Made by a program: the position numbers and the translations under genes. A DNA stretch of 64,000 bases from Phycisphaera sp. (GTDB lineage: Bacteria > Planctomycetota > Phycisphaerae > Phycisphaerales > Phycisphaeraceae), in the NCBI GenBank assembly GCA_028285385.1, contig JANQPR010000154.1, positions 51,628 to 115,627 on the forward strand, read 5' to 3'. Every line of letters begins with the position of its first letter. Within the stretch, counting starts at the first letter, position 1. The notes under the pieces were generated by a model that saw only the letters and a program-made list of their open reading frames with translations, made no database searches and was not told where the DNA came from. Below are positions 29,687 to 38,308 of this stretch, one piece after another.

Positions 29687-30634
29687 ATGCATCCGCAGCC
29701 CAAAACCCCGGATCACTCAGCGACCCAAGAGAACGATATTCCCTGGTCAAACTTGCGTAACCCGGTTCTGGCTTACGACGACTGGAGCGTCAAGGATGCG
29801 TGCATGACCCCGAGCCCGGATGGGCGTTGGTACCTCTTCTTCTCGGCGTTATACAAGAGCCGGGAACAAGTGCGTAGCCACGTCATCGGCGTTTGGACCG
29901 AAGACTGGCAACACTTCTCCGACCCGATCTTCTATTCCGACGGAAGCAAGGGTGGGTGGGTCGGGATGACGTCGCCCGATATTTCCCGGATCGGCGGACG
30001 GTACATCCTCACCTACAACAGCTGGGGCGACAAAGAAGGCCAGCCCAATCAGATGTTCTACGCCGTATCCGATGATCTCCAACATTGGGACCAAGACCTG
30101 CCACTCGCGCAGACGCTAACGCGGGGCCATCGGGTGATCGACCCAGCGCTCGCACAGTTCGCCGGCAGGTGGTACATGGCGTACAAGCGGCACCAAGAGC
30201 CGTGCATCGCGGTCGCTGACGCCTTGGGTCCTGACGGCTGGACCGATATTGGGAACCCCGGCCTGGGGTGGTTTGAGAACGCCCAGTTTCTTTGGTTCGA
30301 TGGGCGTTGGCACCTCCACACCACCATGAAGAACGACAACCGGGACCACGAGCCCCGATTGTTTGCGATGACAGCGGACGGTTCGGAGTCGCACCACTGG
30401 TTGCATTGGGAAGACCTGGGCTGGCTGACGCCGCCGCGGCAGGCGTTCAATACAGACCACCTCGCCAACGCTTCCTCCTTGCTCAGCCGACGCGATTCCG
30501 ATGGACACGTCTACCTGCTGTACTCCGGCCGCACCAGCAGTGCCGGATTCGCTGGCCGGGGGCATAACCGGCTCGGCTTGGCCCGGAGCGTCGATCTGAA
30601 GCACTGGGTGGCTCCGCCGAGCGACTCCGATTGA
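29687..30634 (+). CDS. Five-bladed beta-propeller glycosidase (GH43/GH32-clan-like)
   Basis: 315 residues from ATG at 29687. An ATG at 29651 would add a poor leader. Repeated blade motifs WYLFFSA, GRYILTYNSW, GRWYMAYKRH and GRWHLHTTM, with DW.VKDACMTPSPDG near the start, YFSDG-type turns and VIDPALAQFAGRWYMA, are as in GH43-type propellers. Catalytic acids cannot be assigned with confidence. No signal peptide. It is alone on the plus strand between two regulators and operons. Likely an arabinosidase, xylosidase or galactosidase-like enzyme on an oligosaccharide, with the activity unproven. Confidence 0.75.
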   Translation: MHPQPKTPDHSATQENDIPWSNLRNPVLAYDDWSVKDACMTPSPDGRWYLFFSALYKSREQVRSHVIGVWTEDWQHFSDPIFYSDGSKGGWVGMTSPDISRIGGRYILTYNSWGDKEGQPNQMFYAVSDDLQHWDQDLPLAQTLTRGHRVIDPALAQFAGRWYMAYKRHQEPCIAVADALGPDGWTDIGNPGLGWFENAQFLWFDGRWHLHTTMKNDNRDHEPRLFAMTADGSESHHWLHWEDLGWLTPPRQAFNTDHLANASSLLSRRDSDGHVYLLYSGRTSSAGFAGRGHNRLGLARSVDLKHWVAPPSDSD

Positions 30635-30643
30635 AGTGCGAGA

Positions 30644-30799
30644 TCAGGAGACGGACGAAGACCCTGGACTTTTTGGCTGGCCTTTGAGTGCCACACTGCT
30701 GATATTCGCTTCGATCGCCGGTGACTTCTCAATGATCTGCTCCGACGCGGGTCGGGCTTTAGCCGCGATCTGCCCTTTCCTGAACGCTTCCAATACCAC
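30644..30799 (-). CDS. Possible small protein downstream of the methyltransferase
   Basis: 51 codons from GTG at 30799 to TGA at 30644, with ACGGAGGA a few bases upstream. GTG at 30817 would add six residues. The predicted peptide is helical and charged in its first half (LEAFRKGQIAAKA). It follows the methyltransferase stop by 47 bases on the same strand. No family recognised. It could be a chance frame in the 212-base gap. Confidence 0.22.
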   Translation of the reverse strand: MVLEAFRKGQIAAKARPASEQIIEKSPAIEANISSVALKGQPKSPGSSSVS

Positions 30800-30846
30800 G
30801 TAATCCTCCGTAGGCACGGACTGGTCTTCAGGGGACAGGCCAGTAT

Positions 30847-31506
30847 CTAGACTGCCTTCGCCTTGGTCTGAATCGAGACGTGGCGATCAGAATCAACAAC
30901 GACGTCAACGTTGACCCAGCCCAAGGACAGGGTCATTGTTTCGAGTTCTTCGACCGTGAAGGCGGCTTTCAACGATTGGCGCAGGAGTTGTTGAGCTTCG
31001 GCGGGCTCGTCCATGGCGTGTTTTGTCACCAACCCTTCGACCGCCTGTTCGTCTTCGGGGCGTAGGAGGTCGCGGATGAGAAGCACACCTCCCGGCCTCA
31101 ATACACGCCAGGCCTCGGCGAGTAAAGGCTCCGGCTCGGCCAGGTGGTGCAGGATCGTGTTGCTGAACACCGCGTCGAACGCGCCGTCGTCAAAATGCAG
31201 CCGCGTTGCATCGCCTCGCTCGAATCGAACGCGTTCGGTGAACCGGCTGGCCGCCAGGTGACGCTGCGCGAGCTCCAGCATTGCTTCGGACAGGTCAACC
31301 CCGGTGCAGGCCACGTCTTCAGTTCGGCCGCAAAGCAACAACGGGATCAGCCCGTTCCCCGTACCGACGTCCAGACAGTCTCCCTGAACGCCTAGCTGGA
31401 GCAGCCGATCAACGAACGCAGCGTTAGGTGCCTGGTGGTCCATGGCGTCGTAAAGCGCCACCTCGGCGCCACCGTCCATCACCTCGGGTTCGAGCTCACG
31501 CTTCAT
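30847..31506 (-). CDS. Class I SAM-dependent methyltransferase
   Basis: 219 residues. SAM-binding motif I is CLDVGTGNGLIPLLL, with the acidic residue in CTGVDLSEAMLE ending strand beta2, FERGDATRLHFDDGAFDAVFS as motif II and LHHLAEPEPLLAEAWRVLRPGG as the post-region. UbiE/Coq5-like small methyltransferase with unknown acceptor. Third gene of the minus-strand group glycosidase, SGNH hydrolase, methyltransferase. O-methylated sugars occur in algal glycans, but a direct link is speculation. Confidence 0.88.
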   Translation of the reverse strand: MKRELEPEVMDGGAEVALYDAMDHQAPNAAFVDRLLQLGVQGDCLDVGTGNGLIPLLLCGRTEDVACTGVDLSEAMLELAQRHLAASRFTERVRFERGDATRLHFDDGAFDAVFSNTILHHLAEPEPLLAEAWRVLRPGGVLLIRDLLRPEDEQAVEGLVTKHAMDEPAEAQQLLRQSLKAAFTVEELETMTLSLGWVNVDVVVDSDRHVSIQTKAKAV

Positions 31507-31590
31507 TGACTTCTCCTTGGGACAAATCCGTTCGGGTCAACATCTGACCGCAGATTGCTCATGACGACCCATGCGCCGAGCGCGCGAAGA

Positions 31591-32727
31591 TCACCTCGGG
31601 GGCGCCTGCGAGGCGTGAAGTCGATCAACCTCGGGTTGCAGCTCAGCGGCCAGACGAGTCGCGATCTCAGACATGCCGGCGTCGGAGGGGTGGAGCAAGT
31701 CGGACGACAGCCCGGTGATTGACCGCAACAGCTGGGGCCCTTCCAGGCAACGCACGTTCGGGTGCGGCGATTGCCTAACTGCCTCGCGGAGGTGTTCACG
31801 CATACGCTGGCTGTTTGACGCCCGCTCGGAAACGTCGGTTTTCGACGGGTCTCTGCGGAGGCAGACGCCGAAGTCGTAGGCGTGCGGCCAGAGCGTGATG
31901 CAATAAACCAATCGGCGGGTATCGGCGCCGGCGACGCGATCGATGAACCCGGCGATGCGGTCGCGGAACTCCGCCTCCCCCATCCACATCATGTTCAGTG
32001 ACAGGCCCAATACCGCTAGATGCCAGTCGGTGCGCTGCGCGATGTGGTCGGCGAGAGTTGGCTCGCAGTGGGCGGAACCGGCACAACCCAGGTTGATCGC
32101 GTCGATACCGAGGCGCGCTGCGCACTGGCTCGCGAAGGTCAGGTGGGGTTGCGTCGCGGCTTTGCCTTGTGTGACGCTGGTCCCGTAGGCCAGCATGGTG
32201 AGCCGTGGGAGTTCGTGCGTGTGAGGAGGCCGGGCCCGGAGGTCGGGGCTGGGCCGCAGGTCGTGGACGAGGAGCGTGCCGGTTTCGCTGAAGCACAGGC
32301 GTCTTACCGCGGAGGAGAACCCGCCAGCGGTTCGGTCGTGCAGTAAGGCCGACGGTGGTGGCGGCTCGGCGCGCAGCGTAAGTTCCGTCGGTGCCCGGCC
32401 GACGAGCCACCTGCCGTCGGTCTGAAAGCCGCCGCGCCATTCACGGGCCTCACACGGCTGGCCAGGCGACGAATCGGGTGCCGACACCACCAGCATGGCT
32501 TCGCCCTCTTCGATCACGGTGCGTGCTTCAACGCCAGCTGACGCCAACATCTGGGTCTGGCCCCGTTGGCTGAGATGGTTGCGGACCGGTTCGGGGACGC
32601 GTTGGGCCCGGCTCACGCGCGGGCCGACGGGCAAGAGCTCGGCCACGTTGTGCCAGACGAAAGGTGTCGATTGATTGGTGCGCGGAGCCTCGACGAGGGA
32701 AGCGGGCTTCGAAGAGGCTTCGCGCAC
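31591..32727 (-). CDS. SGNH/GDSL-family hydrolase with N-terminal beta domain
   Basis: 378 residues. The N-terminal 170 residues are beta-rich, like the jelly-roll lead domain of some carbohydrate esterases (SsfX3-type). The SGNH blocks follow. Block I is AYGTSVTQGKA with Ser184 as nucleophile, a GTS instead of GDS. Block II is GCAGSAHCE, block III is GLSLNMMW with the Asn, and DLLHPSDAG carries the Asp and His. Likely removes acetyl or another acyl group from sugars. It ends 85 bases before the methyltransferase and starts directly after the stop of the glycosidase gene, so the three form an operon. No signal peptide. Confidence 0.85.
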   Translation of the reverse strand: MREASSKPASLVEAPRTNQSTPFVWHNVAELLPVGPRVSRAQRVPEPVRNHLSQRGQTQMLASAGVEARTVIEEGEAMLVVSAPDSSPGQPCEAREWRGGFQTDGRWLVGRAPTELTLRAEPPPPSALLHDRTAGGFSSAVRRLCFSETGTLLVHDLRPSPDLRARPPHTHELPRLTMLAYGTSVTQGKAATQPHLTFASQCAARLGIDAINLGCAGSAHCEPTLADHIAQRTDWHLAVLGLSLNMMWMGEAEFRDRIAGFIDRVAGADTRRLVYCITLWPHAYDFGVCLRRDPSKTDVSERASNSQRMREHLREAVRQSPHPNVRCLEGPQLLRSITGLSSDLLHPSDAGMSEIATRLAAELQPEVDRLHASQAPPR

Positions 32728-34146
32728 CTACGTCGGCTCCGACGGTGAACAAGACACGGGAGCATGGTGCAGCCACGCCACCAAGGGCCTTCCCGTGACC
32801 CCCCTCACCATTCCGCTGGGTTGCAGCGTCTGATTCGGCCAGACCTGGCCGACCACCGGGTCGATCCAGGTGATGTGCGGGAACCGTTCGCCGAACGCCT
32901 GATCCGGCTGGAGCTGCCCGCCTTCCGGGAGCAAGAGCAGCATGTCCTTCAATCCGTCTTCGCGCCGCTCAACGGCGTACGCGGACCGCCCTTCCCCCGC
33001 CTGCACCGGCGTCTCGAGAGGGGCCCAACTCCAGAATGGCACCAGTTTTTCAAGCCACCGGGCCATGCGGATGGAGTTCAGCGCGATTTCCGACAGCCCG
33101 AGGCCCGATGGTGGGCGGTGGAATCGGGCCGACGAGACCCCGCCCATGAGGTTCATCCAGAACGAGGCGACGCCGGCGATCGTCCCCGTCCGAACGGCGT
33201 GCAAGGGGACGCCCTTGTCGAAGGTGTCGGCCCCGTACACCTTGGTGCAATACATCGGCCGGGGTTCATCCGCGGTAAGCCGTCGCAACTCCATCAGGTT
33301 GGCCCAGTGCCGTTCGAAACTCACACGCCATGCGCTCAGCTGGGAGACCTCGAGGTACGGGTACACCGCGGCTTGATCGATCTGCATCCTTGTGCTGGCC
33401 GGCACGCCAGATTCCCATTTCCCGTCGAACATGTCGGTGGCCAGCACCTCGACCCCGGCCGCTTCAGCACGCGAACGGATGTAGCCCATCCAGAAGACAC
33501 CCCATGCCGGGTCTTCGTGGGTCTCGTTGCTGATGCAATAGAGCACGTTGCGGTACTTCAGGCTGACCGCGAGCAGTTGGTCTACGAACCGCTCTTGGTA
33601 AGCCCGAAGAAAGGGCCGGTCATCCAACTCGGGGACGGTGTGGAAGAATGGCTGGAGGCAACGGCCTGGGTGTTCCGGGTACTCGCTAGCGAGCCCCGAC
33701 TCCTCCGCCGAGTAGTTCACGTTGTTCGCCGGGTTGAACGGGCACTCCCGCCAAGGCTCCCGTGAGTAGTCGAACCGGTCCCAAACTTCGACCTGCACGA
33801 AGATGTCCCGCGCTGCGCTCAAGCCCAGCAGCCGGTCGAATCGCCCCCAGTACTTCGGGTTGAATCGGTTCAGGTCGTACCGGCCGTCGTCGAGCCGCTC
33901 ATAGGGCTGCTCATCACCCGGGTCGCGCGAACTCATCGTGCAGCGGATGGCGTTGCCGCCCGCGGCGTGTAGCCGGTCAAGCTGTGCGTCGAGATCTGGA
34001 TGTTGGAAAAGGTTGTCTTCGTCCGAGGCGCCCAGCAACAACAGCGGCTCGTCGTGGCGGGACCAGTAGCGCGGGTTCTCCGGCCACGGCTTTAGTGGTG
34101 TTGTCGTCGCTCGCGGAGTGGAGTCGGTCTGCGGGCGATCATGCAT
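32728..34146 (-). CDS. Probable TIM-barrel glycoside hydrolase (clan GH-A-like)
   Basis: 472 residues of a putative (beta/alpha)8 glycosidase. Barrel features are AAGGNAIRCTMS near strand 1-2, DIFVQVEVWDRFD, and VLYCISNETHED with Asn-Glu, the usual position of the acid/base residue in clan GH-A. A later strand contains RPMYCTKVYGAD, where the nucleophile Glu would be expected. I cannot identify it, so the family may be atypical. A small C-terminal beta domain follows (DMLLLLPEGG ... WIDPVVGQVW). No signal peptide. First gene of the operon with the SGNH esterase, whose start directly abuts its stop. Confidence 0.65.
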   Translation of the reverse strand: MHDRPQTDSTPRATTTPLKPWPENPRYWSRHDEPLLLLGASDEDNLFQHPDLDAQLDRLHAAGGNAIRCTMSSRDPGDEQPYERLDDGRYDLNRFNPKYWGRFDRLLGLSAARDIFVQVEVWDRFDYSREPWRECPFNPANNVNYSAEESGLASEYPEHPGRCLQPFFHTVPELDDRPFLRAYQERFVDQLLAVSLKYRNVLYCISNETHEDPAWGVFWMGYIRSRAEAAGVEVLATDMFDGKWESGVPASTRMQIDQAAVYPYLEVSQLSAWRVSFERHWANLMELRRLTADEPRPMYCTKVYGADTFDKGVPLHAVRTGTIAGVASFWMNLMGGVSSARFHRPPSGLGLSEIALNSIRMARWLEKLVPFWSWAPLETPVQAGEGRSAYAVERREDGLKDMLLLLPEGGQLQPDQAFGERFPHITWIDPVVGQVWPNQTLQPSGMVRGVTGRPLVAWLHHAPVSCSPSEPT

Positions 34147-34261
34147 GGCTGTGTAAATACGCTGGACCCGGGCGACGGAGCGGCCTTGAACTGAGAGAAC
34201 TTAACCAACAGGCCTACCTTCGGCCGATCGTAACTCGAACCTGCCACGGGCTTCCGAGGCG

Positions 34262-35863
34262 TCAACCTGCTCGCCGTCGCCGGAAACCAATCAAGGCGAC
34301 GCCAATCAACGCCGCGGTTGCCGGCTCCGGGACGACCGACCCCGCGAAGTCCGGCGCCGACGTGCTGCCCCAGTTCTGCAGAACGCCGTCGAGCTCGTTC
34401 TGGTCGATCGTGCCATCGAAGGGTCCACCGCCGACCAAGGCCGCCGGGTCCCCCGTGAACGTCCCCGTGCCCCAGTTCTGCAGCACGATGTCCAGGTCGC
34501 CCTGCTCGACCTGGCCCGAGCTGTCGTAGTCCCCGGTGACGGCGTCGCCGATGACGATCCCCGCCGCGTCGAGCGCGTCGTTGAAGCCCGGCAACCCGTC
34601 GGGCACCATCGGCGAGAACGCGTTGAGCCAGAACGGTTCGACCAGCGCGATGTCCGCCGCGTCGACGCTGCCGTCGCCGTTAAAGTCGCCGTTCTCCCAC
34701 CCGGACGTCGCGGTGCCGAAGCTCGCCGCGATGTTCGACAGGTCGGTGCTGTCGACCATGAAGTCGTAGTTCGTGTCGCCGTACGCCGTCTGCAACGCGT
34801 TGCGGACGAAGTAGTCGCGGTCCGCCACGTCAACGCTGCCGCTGCCGTCGTAGTCGTACTCCGCCGACGTCGAGCCGGCCGCGATCGCTTCGGTGACCGC
34901 GGTGATATCACCGGTGGTCACGTACTCGACGGAGATGTCGTCGTAGAACTGAGTCATGAAGTCGGTGCCGCCGCCGAAGATCTGCAAGGCACGGATGAGG
35001 TACTCGCCCCCCGAGCCGCCGGCGATGTCGCTGTTGCTTGACCGACGCGCGCCGTAAGGTGTTTGCCCGGTCACCGCCGTGAGGTCTTCGTTGAGGCTGC
35101 GCGAATAGAAGACCGCCGTGAAGTCGTCTTCCGGCGCAACGGGGCGGGCGGGGTTGCTGTACCCGAGAAAGTCTTCGGTCACGGGGTCCTGCAGGCCCAG
35201 GAACGCCGGGGAGCCGTCCTTCATGTCGACGAGGGGGATGTAGTTGTCGACGCGGTACCACGTGTCGACGGCCAGGCCAGTGCCGTACGTGCCCAGCGCG
35301 TCGCCGTCGTCAAAACCGGCTTCGTAGTCGAAGTTGCCGCCGGCAGAGAAGGGCCCGTTGGTGTAGTTCCAGGCCTGAGCCAGATAGCCGCCGTTGCCCT
35401 CGGGGCGGCTCTTGCTCGCGTCGCTGGCCGTAAGGATGACGTGCTGAACACGGCCTTGCGTCGAATCAAAGTCATGGGTGGGCTGACCCACCACGGTCGC
35501 CGATGAAACCCGATGCCAGTAGCTGACCTTGACGGTCCTGGTCGTGTCCAACGGGTTGCCGCCGTTGAGGTTCCAGAACACCTCCGGGTTGTTCCCGGCG
35601 ACCAGCGATGAGTCCTGCAGGAGCATGGACTGCGTGCCGCCACCGGGCGCGGCCTGAGCGGCGGAGTACTGAGCGATGCCGCCGGGGTCGCCGGGCAGCG
35701 GGGAAACCTGTTCGTTCACGCTGTCCGCCGACACGGAGGTGCCGGGCGTGCCGGACTCAAAGTCCTCAAAAAAAACCGGTGTGCCGGCCATGGCGACCGA
35801 ACCAGAAAGCAGTGATGCGCCGGCGATGACGCGGACGGACGGACGAGGTATCAAGAAGGACAT
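34262..35863 (-). CDS. PEP-CTERM protein with EF-hand (dockerin-like) repeats, module B
   Basis: 533 residues from ATG at 35863, preceded by AGGAG. Signal peptide MSFLIPRPSVRVIAGASLLS to about residue 27. Its mature start FFEDFESGTPGTSVSADSV and the blocks PEVFWNLNGGNPLDTTRT and SYWHRVS match the protein at 25323 closely. EF-hand-type loops YDGSGSVDVAD, FNGDGSVDAAD, YDSSGQVEQGD and FDGTIDQNELD lie in the C-terminal third. The tail VPEPATAALIGVALIGF then RRRRAG is a PEP-CTERM signal. Last gene of module B. Same inferred role as its paralogue: a secreted, calcium-binding surface protein. Confidence 0.85.
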   Translation of the reverse strand: MSFLIPRPSVRVIAGASLLSGSVAMAGTPVFFEDFESGTPGTSVSADSVNEQVSPLPGDPGGIAQYSAAQAAPGGGTQSMLLQDSSLVAGNNPEVFWNLNGGNPLDTTRTVKVSYWHRVSSATVVGQPTHDFDSTQGRVQHVILTASDASKSRPEGNGGYLAQAWNYTNGPFSAGGNFDYEAGFDDGDALGTYGTGLAVDTWYRVDNYIPLVDMKDGSPAFLGLQDPVTEDFLGYSNPARPVAPEDDFTAVFYSRSLNEDLTAVTGQTPYGARRSSNSDIAGGSGGEYLIRALQIFGGGTDFMTQFYDDISVEYVTTGDITAVTEAIAAGSTSAEYDYDGSGSVDVADRDYFVRNALQTAYGDTNYDFMVDSTDLSNIAASFGTATSGWENGDFNGDGSVDAADIALVEPFWLNAFSPMVPDGLPGFNDALDAAGIVIGDAVTGDYDSSGQVEQGDLDIVLQNWGTGTFTGDPAALVGGGPFDGTIDQNELDGVLQNWGSTSAPDFAGSVVPEPATAALIGVALIGFRRRRAG

Positions 35864-35983
35864 GCCTTTTCTCCTGCTGGTTCGGGCGATGGCCAACGCC
35901 GTCGTGCGGGTTCGCCCATTGCGGATTTAGTCTGCCGGGGAGGCTCGTGCTGCGGTGACTGAGACTTGCGGCGGAGTGTTGCG

Positions 35984-36853
35984 TTACTTGTAGTAATCCG
36001 GGTCGTCGTACCACTGCGCGCCGGCGTCTTCCCAGTCCCAGTCCTGGAACTTCTCGCGCGACATCTCGTTGTCAAACGCGATCGACGTGGCGTTCCCACC
36101 AACCATGACGAAGTTGGCTCCTGTCGTACCCCGGTGGCGAAGGCGGACCCCGATCCCGCGGTCCGGGCCCTGCGGCTCGTCTTCCAAACCGTTCCCCCAC
36201 AGGTTCGGCGAACCGTCCCCGATCCACGGCGACGTGGCCTGGAAGCCCTCACGCGCATCGAAATACAACACCATCTCCTGGGCACGGCCGGAGTCCATGC
36301 CGAACGTACGGGCGAGCCCGGACCCAAGCGCGCCGGACGCCACCACGTACCCTTCAGCAGAAACACCGAGGTAGTCGCTGAACCCAAAGGTGGGGTTGCT
36401 GATGCGCGACAGGTAGTACTGCTGGTGGTAGGACTCGAAGGGTCGGTAATCCGGGGCTTCCGGGCAGTCGAACGCGGAATCCTCGGGGAGTTGGTCCTGG
36501 AGCAGCTGGGCGGCGGCCTGGTCTTCCGGCGGGATTCTGCCGCTGACCTTGTACAGGTAGCCCGAGAGCTTCCACCCCCACCAGGTGGGTTCAAGCGTCA
36601 CCGCGTCCGGGCTGTCGGAGCCGTCGGTGGGTGGGAAGAGCAGTTGCTTGTTGTCGACGGCGTAGGCGTTCGCCGCGATGCCGAGTTGGCGGAGATTGGA
36701 CAGGCAGGCGACGTTTCGGCCGGCGGCACGCGCCGCGCCCAAGGCGGGCAGCAGGATGCCAATCAACAGCGCGATGATCGAGATGACCACGAGCAGTTCG
36801 ATGAGGGTAAAGCCGGTGTCACGGCTGCGGGGCGCGGGTCGCTGAAGGTTCAT
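35984..36853 (-). CDS. Prepilin-like protein, module B
   Basis: 289 residues from ATG at 36853 ([14 protein letters not shown]). The prepilin signal [20 protein letters not shown] is the same sequence as in the module A protein apart from the first residue. Shared blocks are [12 protein letters not shown]...PFESYHQQ, a [12 protein letters not shown] region and the C-terminal DWDWE ... W.DDPDY end. Compared with typical pseudopilins it is long and has a large Trp-rich globular part. It lies between two PEP-CTERM genes as in module A. Likely a surface fibre or pseudopilin-like component. No pilus machinery is encoded in the window. Confidence 0.85.
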   Translation of the reverse strand: MNLQRPAPRSRDTGFTLIELLVVISIIALLIGILLPALGAARAAGRNVACLSNLRQLGIAANAYAVDNKQLLFPPTDGSDSPDAVTLEPTWWGWKLSGYLYKVSGRIPPEDQAAAQLLQDQLPEDSAFDCPEAPDYRPFESYHQQYYLSRISNPTFGFSDYLGVSAEGYVVASGALGSGLARTFGMDSGRAQEMVLYFDAREGFQATSPWIGDGSPNLWGNGLEDEPQGPDRGIGVRLRHRGTTGANFVMVGGNATSIAFDNEMSREKFQDWDWEDAGAQWYDDPDYYK

Positions 36854-36901
36854 CGGCGGGTTCCTGGAACGGTCGGGGGTTTGAAGTCGTGGGGTGAGAA
36901 A

Positions 36902-36931
36902 GGCCGAGGACGGCTCTCGCCGACCTCGGCC
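36902..36931 (-). terminator. Strong hairpin between PEP-CTERM and prepilin-like genes (module B)
   Basis: On the minus strand GGCCGAGG-T-CGGC-GAGA-GCCG-T-CCTCGGCC: twelve pairs, one T.T mismatch and a GAGA (GNRA) tetraloop, followed by TTTCTC. It begins 18 bases after the PEP-CTERM stop, the same place as the hairpin in module A. Could act as a partial terminator or stabiliser. Confidence 0.65.
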
Positions 36932-36948
36932 ACCGGAAACAGGCAAGG

Positions 36949-38028
36949 TCAGCGGCGACGCCGCGCGGCCAAGGCAACCCCGGCCAAGCCCATGAGCGCC
37001 AGCGAGGCCGGCTCGGGGACGACGGTCAGGGTCGGGGAGGTCCCGCCCAGAGTGTTGCCGTCCTGGAAAAAGTTCCAGCCCAGCCGGTCGTTGCCGATGG
37101 TCGCGACGAGCACGAAGCTGGCGGTGCCGTTCGTGTCGTTCTGGATGAAGTCGGTCAGCGTGCCGGGGTTCTCCGGGAGCAGCAGGTCAACGAACGGGCC
37201 GCTGGGACCGGTGTACGCCGACGCGTCGGGGCGCACGTTGCTGTCGGAGAAGACGTAGGACGTATCGTTCGGGTCGGTCGGGTAGTAGACCGAGACGAGC
37301 GTGGCGCCGGCAGGGTCAACCGAATCCGAGAACGGGATGTCGCCCGCGCCGGTGCCGTAGTTCTGTCCGATGCCCGGCAGCAGGTTGGCGGGACCGCCGG
37401 CGTACCCGCCTTCGAGCACGTTGTCATCCCAGGGGGCGCCGCCGGTGGCAAAGTTCTCGAACGCGTAGCTGCCATCGGGGTTCGAAGCCGTGTCGGGGTC
37501 GAACAGGTCGGCATCGAAGTTCTCGCCCTGCTGCATCACCGTCAGCGTCTGCGAGGGGGACGAGCCGTCAAGCGGGCCGTTCGCGTTGGAGTGACCGCTC
37601 GAGGTCACGTTGTTGATGGTCATAGGCGCAAGACCGTCGTTGATCGCCCAAAGCTCGATGGCCACCGGGTTAACGCCGATGCCGTCGGTGGGGTCGTTGA
37701 CGTTGTCGACGCTGTCCAGAAACATCTCGAGTTGAACATTGGTCGCGTCGGCGGCGTTGAACGACAGGCTGGAGATGTCGAAGTTGATCCAGGACTTGCG
37801 GCCGCCGGCGTTGTCGCCCGCGGTCTTCACCAACAGCCTGTCCGTGGTGCGCAGGATGCCGTTGGGACGGCTGTTGGGCTGCGCCCCGATCCGGGCACCC
37901 GTCGAGGCGAACGCGTCGGTGAAGAAGTCACCGGCGGGGGTGAACGAATCTGCCGCAGCGGGCAGGCATGCCGCGGCCAGTAACGTGCCGGTCAAACCGG
38001 CGGTGGCAGAAAACAAACGATGCTTCAT
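36949..38028 (-). CDS. PEP-CTERM protein, first structural gene of module B
   Basis: 359 residues from ATG at 38028, with AAGGAGG well placed at 38037-38043. Signal peptide [20 protein letters not shown] ends near LPAAADS. Mature part begins [16 protein letters not shown] and has a DNRLRE-like pattern ([38 protein letters not shown]). C-terminus [19 protein letters not shown] then ARRRR is a PEP-CTERM sorting signal. Corresponds to the gene at 23327 in module A, but is longer and more diverged. Likely an abundant surface protein: strong ribosome site and a stable hairpin after the stop. A CGTACTA-type site lies upstream. Confidence 0.85.
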   Translation of the reverse strand: MKHRLFSATAGLTGTLLAAACLPAAADSFTPAGDFFTDAFASTGARIGAQPNSRPNGILRTTDRLLVKTAGDNAGGRKSWINFDISSLSFNAADATNVQLEMFLDSVDNVNDPTDGIGVNPVAIELWAINDGLAPMTINNVTSSGHSNANGPLDGSSPSQTLTVMQQGENFDADLFDPDTASNPDGSYAFENFATGGAPWDDNVLEGGYAGGPANLLPGIGQNYGTGAGDIPFSDSVDPAGATLVSVYYPTDPNDTSYVFSDSNVRPDASAYTGPSGPFVDLLLPENPGTLTDFIQNDTNGTASFVLVATIGNDRLGWNFFQDGNTLGGTSPTLTVVPEPASLALMGLAGVALAARRRR

Positions 38029-38246
38029 GATTCAACCTCCTTAGAAGGAAACAGAGAAAGGGTCACAAGTGATGAGGCATGGCCTGGAGTAGCGCCCCAG
38101 GAGCCGGTCGGTCGCCTCGACGTTTCACAAGACGGGAAGAGCAAGCACCTCCACCTGAGGCAGGCGCGGAAACGGCCGCGCAGAACGGGAAGTCCGAGGG
38201 TTGGGCATGAGGACGGTCAGAAGAAAGTGGGTGAAGCGATGGAAGT

Positions 38247-38259
38247 GTTACGTACTATC
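38247..38259. promoter_or_regulatory. Candidate LacI-3 operator upstream of module B structural genes
   Basis: GTTACGTACTATC, sharing the CGTACTA core with 39406-39418 and 39696-39708. It lies between the LacI-3 stop and the PEP-CTERM start, about 220 bases upstream of the latter. Confidence 0.5.
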
Positions 38260-38308
38260 GATCGGGCTGAAACGAGCCGGTTTTGCCAGAGTCGCTGGAA
38301 AGGAAGCG

